64,000 nt of DNA from Microvirga sp. BSC39 (GTDB lineage: Bacteria > Pseudomonadota > Alphaproteobacteria > Rhizobiales > Beijerinckiaceae). Under the pieces are notes generated by a model. It was not told where the DNA came from, searched no databases, and saw nothing but the letters and a program-made list of their open reading frames with translations. The DNA lies in assembly GCF_000739015.1 (NCBI RefSeq), contig NZ_JPUG01000070.1:124001-188000 (forward strand), given 5' to 3'. The translations under genes and the position numbers were made by a program. Below, in pieces: positions 57,830 to 64,000 of this stretch (positions are counted from its first letter, which is position 1; each line of letters opens with the position of its first letter).

Positions 57830-58678
57830 TCAGTAGAGCCGGAAATCCTCGCCCAGATACAGGCGGCGCACTTCCTCGTTCGCCACGATGGCGTCCGGCG
57901 TGCCCTCTGTGAGCACGCGGCCGGAATGGATGATGTAGGCGCGGTCGATGAGCCCCAGGGTCTCGCGGACGTTGTGGTCGGTGATGAGGACGCCGATGCC
58001 GCGGCGGGTCAGGTGCCGCACGAGGTTCTGGATGTCGCCGACCGCAATCGGGTCAATGCCCGCGAAGGGCTCGTCGAGGAGCATGAAGGTCGGCTCGCCC
58101 GCCAGCGCACGGGCGATCTCGCAGCGGCGCCGTTCGCCGCCCGAGAGCGCGATCGAGGGGGACTTGCGCAGACGCGTGATGTTGAACTCCTCGAGGAGCG
58201 CGTCGAGCTTGCGCTCGCGCTCCTTGCGGCTGGGCTCCACGATCTCGAGCACGGCGCGGATGTTGTCTTCCACGTTGAGGCCGCGGAAGATCGAGGCTTC
58301 CTGCGGAAGATAGCCGATGCCCAGCCGGGCCCGGCGATACATGGGCAGGCCTGTCACGTCATGGCCGTCGAGGCTGATGACGCCCCGATCCGCCCCGACG
58401 AGACCGGTGATCATGTAGAAGATCGTGGTCTTGCCTGCGCCGTTCGGCCCGAGGAGGCCGACGGCTTCGCCCGCCCGCACCTGCAGACCCGCGTCCTGGA
58501 CGACGGTGCGGCCGCGATAGCTCTTCTGCAGGCCCTTCACGGCCAGAATGCCGGCGCCGCCGAAGACAGCCTCACCCTCGGTCCGGGAGGAGCCATGCAG
58601 GACCGGCCCGGGCGCATGGGGCTCCAGGAGGCTCACGTCCGAAGGACCGGGTTGAGATCGGTTGAAAAGCGGTTTCAC
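57830..58678 (-). CDS. lptB: LPS export ABC transporter ATPase LptB
   Basis: 282 residues with an extra ~40-residue N-terminal extension. LLGPNGAGKTTIFYMITGLV (Walker A), GIGYLPQEASIFRGLNVEDNI (Q-loop), LSGGERRRCEIARAL (signature), FMLLDEPFAGIDP and VLITDHNVRETLGL are typical LptB. It powers extraction of LPS from the inner membrane with LptFG and passes it to LptC-LptA. The start is a GTG at 58678; a shorter start is possible because the extension is not part of the ATPase fold. Confidence 0.94.
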   Translation of the reverse strand: MKPLFNRSQPGPSDVSLLEPHAPGPVLHGSSRTEGEAVFGGAGILAVKGLQKSYRGRTVVQDAGLQVRAGEAVGLLGPNGAGKTTIFYMITGLVGADRGVISLDGHDVTGLPMYRRARLGIGYLPQEASIFRGLNVEDNIRAVLEIVEPSRKERERKLDALLEEFNITRLRKSPSIALSGGERRRCEIARALAGEPTFMLLDEPFAGIDPIAVGDIQNLVRHLTRRGIGVLITDHNVRETLGLIDRAYIIHSGRVLTEGTPDAIVANEEVRRLYLGEDFRLY

Positions 58679-58729
58679 AAGGCTCGTCGCTGATGATGAA
58701 TGGGAGAAGAGGGAAGGGAACGACCCGTA

Positions 58730-59371
58730 TTAGTTCGTGGCTGGCTTTTGCTGGGGCTTCGGCTTGGCATTGCCCTGGGCGGCTCCGCCGGCTCCTGTGG
58801 GGGCCGGGCCGCCGTTGCCGGGCACGAACAGCGCCCTCACGCGGCCGCCGGGGGTCGTCTCGATGTTGGCCACGCCGGTGTTGATGTCGTAGAGCACCCG
58901 CTCGCCCTTGGTGACGTTGGGCCCGTCGCTCAAGGTGGCATTGCCGGTGAGCATGATTTTGTTGGAGCCGCGGTCGAAGGTGGCGTTCTCGCCCGTGGCG
59001 ACCTGGGTCCGGGACACGATGGTGACCGGTCCCTTGCAGTCGATCTTCTTGATCGCGCTGTCATCGGCCCCTTGTGCGGCAGGGGCTGCCGCCTGTCCGC
59101 CGTTCTGGTCCCGCTGCTCGTAGAACACGGTCATGATCGTGCACTTCATGGTGCTCTCGCCCTGAACCGCCACCACGTCGCCGGTGAAGACAGCGCGTCC
59201 CTCCTTGTCGAAGACGTCGAGCTTGTTGGCATCGATCTTGATCGGCTCCTTGCTGGAGCCGAAATTGCCGAAGCCCACCGCGCGCTCCTTGCCGGCCTGA
59301 GCCCAGGCGGCGTGTATCGGAACGGAAGCGAGAAGCGCGACAGTGAGGGCGGTGCGTGAGAAACTCATCAT
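58730..59371 (-). CDS. lptA: Periplasmic LPS bridge protein LptA
   Basis: 213 residues with a signal peptide ending WAQA. The OstA/LptA jellyroll repeats IKIDANKLDVFDKEGRAVFTGDVVAVQG, ATFDRGSNKIMLTGNATLSDGPNVTKGERVLYDINTG (recognisable by VxG and LxGN) are seen, with a Pro/Ala-rich tail. It forms the bridge carrying LPS from LptC to LptD. ATGA overlap with lptC shows translational coupling; lptB follows after 51 bp. Confidence 0.92.
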   Translation of the reverse strand: MMSFSRTALTVALLASVPIHAAWAQAGKERAVGFGNFGSSKEPIKIDANKLDVFDKEGRAVFTGDVVAVQGESTMKCTIMTVFYEQRDQNGGQAAAPAAQGADDSAIKKIDCKGPVTIVSRTQVATGENATFDRGSNKIMLTGNATLSDGPNVTKGERVLYDINTGVANIETTPGGRVRALFVPGNGGPAPTGAGGAAQGNAKPKPQQKPATN

Positions 59372-60120
59372 GGACGGGTACTTGTCTGTTGGGGCGCTGG
59401 GGCTGAAGCAGGCATCGTGGAGCCTGTGCCGGCAGCGTCCTTGGACGATGGGGCGGAGCGGGACGGTTCGAGAACGGTGCGCACGCGGCCTTCGAAGCTC
59501 ATCACCTTGCCGTTGTCCGTCACCTTCAGCTTCTCGGCCTCGATGGAGCCGTTGCCGAACGAGACCTCGACGGGTTCGTTGGATGTGACGTTGCCGGACT
59601 TGAACTGGACGAAGGCCGACCGAAGCTTGACCTCGTGGCCCGCATCCGTGGTGACCACGATGTTGTCGCGCAGCCGCATCTGCTCCCGCTTGGTATCCAG
59701 AGTACCGCTCGCGGCCTGGAGCAGTGCGACGCTGCCGCGGTCATCCGTGACGATGCGGGCCTTGAGCCCTTTGAGCTGCACCAAGTCGGGCTTGCGTACG
59801 TCCTGCGTGGCCTCCGTGGCAGTCACCTCGTAGGGGCGGTTGTCGTTCTTGAAGCCGGTGAGCTTCGGGCTCGCCATGGTGACGTTGCTGCCGCTCACCC
59901 CGATCGAGCCGAAGCTCAGGTTCTCGATGTTCCGGAACGGATCGTAATAGGCCACGAATCCCACGGCGGCCATGCCGATCAGGGAGCCGAGGGGAATGGC
60001 GATCTTGGCGAAGCGCACCCAATGGGAATGGCGGCGGGCCTTGGTGTAGGCGCGCGTCGACCGGCCGGCCGGCCTCAAGGCCGGGCCGTCAAGCATCGTG
60101 GTGCCCTCGATTCCCGCCAC
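59368..60120 (-). CDS. lptC: LPS export protein LptC
   Basis: 250 residues; basic N-terminus, one TM helix at about 38-58, then an LptC beta-jellyroll with VTMASPKLTGFKNDNRPYEVTATEATQDV and LRDNIVVTTDAGHEVKLRSAFVQFKSGNVTSNEPVEVSFGNG (recognised by its repeating strand pattern). It is the periplasmic anchor of the LptBFG complex. First gene of lptC-lptA-lptB with a 4-base overlap to lptA. Confidence 0.9.
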   Translation of the reverse strand: MAGIEGTTMLDGPALRPAGRSTRAYTKARRHSHWVRFAKIAIPLGSLIGMAAVGFVAYYDPFRNIENLSFGSIGVSGSNVTMASPKLTGFKNDNRPYEVTATEATQDVRKPDLVQLKGLKARIVTDDRGSVALLQAASGTLDTKREQMRLRDNIVVTTDAGHEVKLRSAFVQFKSGNVTSNEPVEVSFGNGSIEAEKLKVTDNGKVMSFEGRVRTVLEPSRSAPSSKDAAGTGSTMPASAPAPQQTSTRP

Positions 60121-60222
60121 TTCTGAACCCCTTCCGCCTCACAATCGGCCCCGCGCCATGACGGACGGACATGGCGATGTTATGACGGATATGGGTTTTA
60201 TGCGGGAAAGTTTAAGCGCCCG

Positions 60223-60837
60223 TCAAGAATGGGCGAAAATATCCGTCTCGGGCCAGCCGAGGAGGTCGAGCTGCGCCCGGGTCGGCAGGAAGCTGAAGCA
60301 TTGATGGGCGACGCCGAGACGGTTCTCCCGCTCCAGCATGCGGTCGAGCTTCTCCTTCAGGGCGTGCAGGTGCAGCACGTCCGAGGCCGCATAGTCGAGC
60401 TGGGCCGGCGTGAGCGTGTCGGCGCCCCAATCCGAGGATTGCTGCTGTTTCGACAATTCCACGCCGAGTTGCTCCCGCGCCAGATCCTTGAGGCCATGGC
60501 GGTCGGTATAGGTGCGCACGAGCCGCGAGGCGACCTTGGTGCAATAGACCGGGCGCGGCATGACCCCGAACGTATGGAAGAGCACGGCAAGATCGAAGCG
60601 GGCATAATGAAAAATTTTGAGCACGCTCTCGTCGGATAGGACGCGGATCAGATTTTCCGGCAGGGGGCCGTCCTTGAGGACCTGCACCACGTCCGCCGTG
60701 CCGTCCCCGGTGGAGATCTGCACTACGCAGAGCCTGTCCCGATGCGGGTTGAGGCCCAGCGTCTCGGTATCGATGGCGATGGCGGAGCCGGGTGTGTAAT
60801 TCGCGGGCAGGTCGCCGCGATGAAAGCGTACGGTCAT
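60223..60837 (-). CDS. Short ribonuclease D-like 3'-5' exonuclease
   Basis: 204 residues: a lone DEDDy exonuclease domain, without the HRDC domains of E. coli RNase D (375 residues). Catalytic elements: AIDTETLGLN (DxE), HYARFDLAVL, and QLDYAASDVLHLH (Y..D). Such short RNase D proteins are usual in Hyphomicrobiales upstream of lptC. They trim 3' ends of structured RNA. ATG 60837 is where family similarity begins; the frame extends upstream through unrelated sequence. Confidence 0.9.
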   Translation of the reverse strand: MTVRFHRGDLPANYTPGSAIAIDTETLGLNPHRDRLCVVQISTGDGTADVVQVLKDGPLPENLIRVLSDESVLKIFHYARFDLAVLFHTFGVMPRPVYCTKVASRLVRTYTDRHGLKDLAREQLGVELSKQQQSSDWGADTLTPAQLDYAASDVLHLHALKEKLDRMLERENRLGVAHQCFSFLPTRAQLDLLGWPETDIFAHS

Positions 60838-60900
60838 GAAGCATCCAAAATCTGACAGGACAGGCTTAACGCGTCCGGTCTCTGGCTTCAACGGATGAGA

Positions 60901-60924
60901 AAAGCCCCGCGGAGGCGGGGCTTT
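60901..60924 (-). terminator. Rho-independent terminator after the Gly/Tyr-rich gene
   Basis: AAAGCCCCGC-ggag-GCGGGGCTTT, then TTTTCTC on the reverse strand, 24 bp after the stop of the gene at 60948. Confidence 0.75.
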
Positions 60925-60947
60925 CCAGTCTTCGATGGTGCCGACCC

Positions 60948-61370
60948 TCAATAGCAGGTCTGGACCCGGCGAACGATGACGCGCCCATACGGGGTGAAGA
61001 TCCGACGGCGCTCGAAGAAGCAGCGGGGCGGCGCGTAATAGGCCGGAGCGTAATACGGGTTGGCCGCAGCGCTCACGATGGCCCCCAGCGCCAGACCGCC
61101 GATCAGGCCGGCCGCGATGGCGCCTCCGTTGGAGCGCCGGTAATACCGATAGGGATAGCCGTAATGGCGGCGCGGACCGTAGTAGGCGGAGCGATAGCCT
61201 CCATAATAGCGTGGCCCATAATAGGCCCGGGGAGCATAGGGGCGGTAGCCCCAGCCGGCTTGGTAGTGGGGTCCCCAGTAGGGCTGGGCGTCGGCGGGAG
61301 CGGGCTGAACGATCATGGAACCGGCGAGGGCAAGGCCCGCCGTCATCAGGTTTTTGAACGACACGCGCAT
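60948..61370 (-). CDS. Gly/Tyr-rich exported protein
   Basis: 140 residues with signal peptide ending PADAQP. The mature part is rich in Tyr, Gly, Pro and Arg in short repeats (YYGPRYYGGYRSAYYGPRR), with a short hydrophobic AAGLIGGLALGAIVSAA glycine-zipper-like helix and two cysteines at the end (PRCFFE, QTCY). Such small exported proteins are common in Hyphomicrobiales and of unknown function, perhaps envelope-associated. GGAGG lies 5 nt before the ATG. An EcfG-like promoter is upstream, suggesting stress induction. Confidence 0.85.
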   Translation of the reverse strand: MRVSFKNLMTAGLALAGSMIVQPAPADAQPYWGPHYQAGWGYRPYAPRAYYGPRYYGGYRSAYYGPRRHYGYPYRYYRRSNGGAIAAGLIGGLALGAIVSAAANPYYAPAYYAPPRCFFERRRIFTPYGRVIVRRVQTCY

Positions 61371-61402
61371 GGTGCCCTCCAAGAAGCAGGAGCCTCCAAG
61401 AC

Positions 61403-61428
61403 AACAATTCGCCGAGCGTCCATGTTCC
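61403..61428 (-). promoter_or_regulatory. EcfG-type (general stress) promoter candidate
   Basis: On the reverse strand GGAAC (61424-61428), 17 bp, then TGTT (61403-61406); the EcfG consensus is GGAAC-N16/17-CGTT, so one base differs. It is correctly placed for the exported protein starting at 61370. Confidence 0.45.
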
Positions 61429-61616
61429 GCTTTTGTCTGCTCATATCCTTGATGCTCGGCTTTCAGCGCAGACCCTTGACCAATCCGACTGTGCTTCAAG
61501 AGGAGGCATATCTCAGGAGTGAAGCTCACGGGATGTCGTCAAGCTTCGCATAGGTTAATGCAGCAGGGCGCCAAGCAGGGCTTGCTGAAAGGCTCGCACT
61601 GGAAGGAGTTGGTAGA

Positions 61617-62168
61617 GTGTCCATCGAAAACTCCCTGAAGGAGCAGATGCTCGCAGCCATCCCGCATCTGCGCGCCTTTGCCATCTCCCTTTCCGGCAGC
61701 GTCGACAGGGCGGACGATCTGGTGCAGAGCGCCCTGCTCAAAGGTCTGAGCAATTTCGACAAGTTCCAGCCCGGCACCAGCATGCAGGCGTGGCTCTTCA
61801 CGATCCTGCGCAACGACTTTCTGACCCAGATCCGCAGGAAAAAGCGCGAGGTCGAGGATCCTGAAGGTTCCTGGGCCGAGAAGGTTGCAGTCATGCCGGA
61901 CCAAGGCTCACGGCTCGATTTCACGGACATGCTCAAGGCCCTCGGCAAGCTTCCCGTGGACCAGCGCGAGGCGCTGCTCCTGGTAAGCGCGGAAGGGCTG
62001 TCCTACGAGGACGCAGCGCGGATCTGCGGCACCAATATCGGCACCATCAAGAGCCGCATCAATCGCGCCCGCAACCGCCTGGCGGAACTGATGAAGTTCG
62101 ATGCGAACGACGATCTCGGCCCCGACCGCCTCGTCAGGGCCGCTCTGTTCATGCACGCCTCGCCTTGA
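61617..62168 (+). CDS. ECF sigma factor, EcfG-like (ECF15)
   Basis: 183 residues with region 2 (LRAFAISLSGSVDRADDLVQSALLKGLSNFDKFQ core; TSMQAWLFTILRNDFLTQIRRK) and region 4 (LPVDQREALLLVSAEGLSYEDAARICGTNIGTIKSRINRARNRL, seen as GLSYEDAARI...TIKSRINRAR). It resembles the general-stress sigma EcfG, but no nepR or phyR gene adjoins. GTG 61617 has AAGGAG 8 nt upstream. It may be a paralogue of the main EcfG. It converges on hsp20. Confidence 0.85.
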   Translation: MSIENSLKEQMLAAIPHLRAFAISLSGSVDRADDLVQSALLKGLSNFDKFQPGTSMQAWLFTILRNDFLTQIRRKKREVEDPEGSWAEKVAVMPDQGSRLDFTDMLKALGKLPVDQREALLLVSAEGLSYEDAARICGTNIGTIKSRINRARNRLAELMKFDANDDLGPDRLVRAALFMHASP

Positions 62169-62229
62169 GCTGCGCATGGTGGGCGCTTGGCGCCGGCACT
62201 CCGCCGGCGCCATTGAAAGGCGCATCCAG

Positions 62230-62718
62230 TTATGCAGCCTTGCCGTGCTCGATCTGCGCACGCTGGTTATCCTGCCCCAGGCTCTTCATGCCGTTGCCGG
62301 AATTGATCTCGATGCGGCGCGGCTTCAGGGCCTCGGGCACCTCGCGCTTGAGCTCGACGGACAGCAGGCCGTTTTCAAGGTTCGCACCCACCACCTTCAC
62401 GTGATCTGCGAGGTTGAAGATCTGCTTGAAGGCGCGGGTCGCGATGCCGCGGTGCAGATACTGCTTGCTCTCGTCGGAGCCCTTCTTCTGGCCTATCACG
62501 AGAAGCTGGCCTTCTTTCTGCGTGAGCTCGATCTCCTCAGGAGAGAAGCCCGCAACGGCCATGGTGATGAGGTACTGGTCCTCACCCAGCTTCTCGATGT
62601 TGTAGGGCGGCCAGTTGGCCATGGACTCGACCTGGGTCGACTGGTCGAGCATGTCGAACAGTCGGTCAAAGCCGACTGTCGAGCGGTACAGGGGTGAGAA
62701 GTCGAAAGCTGTTCTCAT
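62230..62718 (-). CDS. Small heat shock protein Hsp20
   Basis: 162 residues, alpha-crystallin domain: WPPYNIEKLGEDQYLITMAVAGF, ELTQKEGQLLVIGQKK, YLHRGIATRAFKQIFNLADHVKV and ENGLLSVELKREVPEALKPRRIEI. It is a class A rhizobial-type Hsp20 (IbpA-like), an ATP-independent holdase. The C-terminal IxI-like contact is RRIEI. GGAGG is 8 nt before the ATG and lies inside a ROSE-like hairpin; a heat-shock promoter is upstream. Confidence 0.92.
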   Translation of the reverse strand: MRTAFDFSPLYRSTVGFDRLFDMLDQSTQVESMANWPPYNIEKLGEDQYLITMAVAGFSPEEIELTQKEGQLLVIGQKKGSDESKQYLHRGIATRAFKQIFNLADHVKVVGANLENGLLSVELKREVPEALKPRRIEINSGNGMKSLGQDNQRAQIEHGKAA

Positions 62719-62807
62719 AACCACATCCTCCAATGAGCAACATGGATCCGAGAGCGCCGGACACCCGCCGGCGCCCGTATGGCCAAGCCTTTGAAAGGCC
62801 TTGGCAA
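62719..62807 (-). ncRNA. ROSE-like RNA thermometer in the hsp20 5' UTR
   Basis: The ~90-nt leader folds into stems 62782-62805 (GCCAAGGCCTTT/AAAGGCTTGGC) and 62754-62774 (GCGCCGG/CCGGCGC), and the final segment reads TTGCTCATTGGAGGATG (62740-62724), where UUGCU pairs with the ribosome site GGAGGA as in ROSE elements of rhizobial small heat shock genes. Melting on heating would expose the site. Confidence 0.65.
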
Positions 62808-62813
62808 TCCTGA

Positions 62814-62842
62814 TTTTAGGATCAATTTTTCCGGTTTTCAAG
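62814..62842 (-). promoter_or_regulatory. Heat-shock-type promoter of hsp20
   Basis: On the reverse strand CTTGAA (62837-62842), a 17-bp spacer and CTAAAA (62814-62819). CTTGAA fits the RpoH -35 of alphaproteobacteria; the -10 is weaker. It places the start about 90 nt before the ATG. Confidence 0.5.
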
Positions 62843-62939
62843 AGGGGAGAATCGGCCTGATCACTTGCCTGTGAGACGGGCTGGCCATTCGGTCTGCTTG
62901 GCCCTAGCATCAGCCTGCCTCGACCAGGGAACGACCAAC

Positions 62940-63101
62940 ATGCTTCGCATCTTCTCCCTCGCCTTGTTGACCATCTTCGCCGCTCCGGCCTTCGCGACGG
63001 AGACGCCCACGGACAACACCATCGTTGCCCAGGAGCAGCGGCCTCCGCAGCAGAGTCCGAAGCGAGATTGCGAGAGGAAGCAGGACGAGGGTGTGAGCTA
63101 G
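62940..63101 (+). CDS. Small exported peptide, unknown
   Basis: 53 residues, with a signal peptide MLRIFSLALLTIFAAPAFA and a short hydrophilic mature part (TETPTDNTIVAQEQRPPQ...) with one cysteine. AGGGAA lies upstream of the ATG. The signal peptide supports a real gene; no family is recognised. Its end overlaps the stop of the YihY gene by 4 bases. Confidence 0.5.
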   Translation: MLRIFSLALLTIFAAPAFATETPTDNTIVAQEQRPPQQSPKRDCERKQDEGVS

Positions 63102-64000
63102 AGCTGCACCACAGAAGCAGGTTCTGCTTCCAGAATGGCTGTGGCGCGATCGTCGGCAGGCTTTGTCCGCCGCCGCAGGGCAGCGTTGAGCTCGGCCCCG
63201 AAGATGAAGATCGCCGCCGAGATCTGCAGGAAGATCAGCGCGGTCAGAATTCCCGCGAGCCCCGCATAGGTCGCTTTCAGGTGGGTCATGTTGGCCAGGA
63301 ACTCGCCGTAGAGACTGGCGCCGAGAAGCCACAGGACCAAGGTCGCGGCGATGCCGGGCAGCACGTTCCATGCGCGGGGCCGGGCATCCGGCAGCCAGAG
63401 ATGAGTGGCCGCGAGGCCCGCCACCAGGATGACGGAAGCCAATCCGTAGCGAACCGCGTCATAGGTAAGACCCAGAGACTTCAGGTCCGGCATCGACAGC
63501 ACCGCGGCGCGCCAGAAGGACGGCCACAGCACCACGAGGACCGCAGACGCCACCAGCGCGCCCGCGCCGATCAGCACGAAACCCGCACCGATCAGCCGGG
63601 CCTGCCACCAGGGCCTGAACCGTTCGACCCCGTAGGCCCGGCACAGGGCGATGCGCAGGCTCTCCACGCCGTTCGTGGCGACCAGCAGGGTGAGCACGAT
63701 GCTGATCGTCAGCACGTTCCGGCGGGGGATCAGAACCTTGTCGGCCTCCCGCGCCAGCGGACCCGCGACTCCCTCAGGCCAGAAGTCGAACAGCAGGTGA
63801 ATGATATGGGTGGAGATGCGTCCGGCCCCGAGAATGGCTGCCAGCGCCGCGACGCAGATCAGGAATGGAAAGAGCGCGATCACCAGGGAGAGCACCACGT
63901 GGCTTGCCATGGCAAGGCCGTCATTGCGCGAGAAGCGCACGCCCGCATCGGCGATGGCCGCGAGGATCGAGCGGGCGTAGGGAGGAAGAACGGGGAAGCG
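63098..64000 (-). CDS. YihY/BrkB-family membrane protein (5' end cut by window edge)
   Basis: About 300 residues are visible; the frame is open through the right edge (PYARSILAAIADAGVRFSRNDGLAMASHV), so the start is outside. YihY/virulence-factor BrkB family, formerly called RNase BN, with six membrane helices: LALFPFL-type first helix, TNGVESLRIALCRAYG, LLGASLYGEFLANMTHLKATYAGLAGILTALIFLQ and a final IFIFGAELNAAL. Function is not established; an export or membrane-integrity role is suggested for the family. Confidence 0.9.
   Translation of the reverse strand, partial: RFPVLPPYARSILAAIADAGVRFSRNDGLAMASHVVLSLVIALFPFLICVAALAAILGAGRISTHIIHLLFDFWPEGVAGPLAREADKVLIPRRNVLTISIVLTLLVATNGVESLRIALCRAYGVERFRPWWQARLIGAGFVLIGAGALVASAVLVVLWPSFWRAAVLSMPDLKSLGLTYDAVRYGLASVILVAGLAATHLWLPDARPRAWNVLPGIAATLVLWLLGASLYGEFLANMTHLKATYAGLAGILTALIFLQISAAIFIFGAELNAALRRRTKPADDRATAILEAEPASVVQL

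Noticed and set aside
62188..62212. Hairpin TGGCGCCGG...CCGGCGCCA between the sigma factor and hsp20 as a terminator
   Set aside because: A perfect stem but with no T-run on either side; may be a bidirectional stabilising hairpin, evidence too weak to call a terminator.
1..64000. tRNA, rRNA, CRISPR arrays, transposase or phage genes
   Set aside because: No cloverleaf, rRNA-like sequence, regular spacer-repeat array or recombinase/transposase motif was recognised on either strand; a tRNAscan or ISfinder run would be decisive.

Overview
The window reads as a chromosomal segment of a GC-rich alphaproteobacterium of the order Hyphomicrobiales (Rhizobiales), most likely Methylobacteriaceae/Microvirga-like. 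The basis is gene order and regulatory vocabulary, not a database search: the lptC-lptA-lptB-rpoN-hpf-ptsN block next to a short RNase D, a RegB/RegA (ActS/ActR) redox pair, an intracellular PHA depolymerase, MmcB, an EcfG-like sigma factor, GTTC-N7-GTTC LexA boxes, a TTAA-N7-TTAA CtrA box and a ROSE-like thermometer upstream of hsp20. No rRNA, tRNA, CRISPR array or insertion sequence was recognised. Coding density is high, and long open frames opposite real genes are common because of the GC content.

Layout. 1-7.2 kb: a GGDEF-EAL protein (cut by the left edge) in an operon with a cysteine-free sulfite-oxidase-fold exported protein, then a ring-cleaving dioxygenase, an M20 amidohydrolase and an ABC exporter. 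7.4-16.9 kb: methyltransferase, HerA-type ATPase, MFS exporter, YcaQ-like glycosylase, PAP2 phosphatase-recX, DUF2239, GNAT, DUF1345 and OsmC. 17-20 kb: a complete TRAP transporter. 20.2-23.0 kb: a radical-SAM DNA-repair protein plus a UdgX fusion behind a LexA box. 23-29.8 kb: DUF4242, CPA antiporter, PBP1A with a CtrA box, DUF1330, Bcr/CflA exporter and a YgjP-like metalloprotease. 29.9-33.9 kb: PhaZ, RegB/RegA and MmcB. 34-41.5 kb: EamA, MscS, a voltage-sensor channel, a TPR protein, an 848-residue ABC-exporter-like protein whose ATPase motifs are destroyed, and an MBL hydrolase. 41.7-48.2 kb: a secreted RTX protein and a surface-polysaccharide cluster.

48.25-49.29 kb has no intact gene. 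It holds a decayed ABC-ATPase fragment, a large inverted repeat, and a perfect LexA box abutting a near-consensus promoter that reads into about 420 nt of structured, apparently noncoding DNA. 49.3-55 kb: aminotransferase, exported proteins, a PotF-like binding protein, SIMPL protein and chemoreceptor. 55-60.8 kb: ptsN, hpf, rpoN, lptB, lptA, lptC and RNase D. 60.9-64 kb: a Gly/Tyr-rich exported protein behind an EcfG-like promoter, the ECF sigma factor, Hsp20 and a YihY protein cut by the right edge.

Two repeat families occupy intergenic space: four copies of a ~100-130 bp element with AAAAGTGGA/CCCAAAAGTG signatures, and seven GC-palindrome units of the GTCAT...ATGAC type. Both often sit directly after stop codons. 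The points most worth a second look are the SOS-type promoter with its noncoding transcript, the SOS-linked radical-SAM/UdgX pair, the ATPase-dead ABC protein with three copies of an NLLFG motif, and the cysteine-free SUOX-fold/GGDEF-EAL operon.
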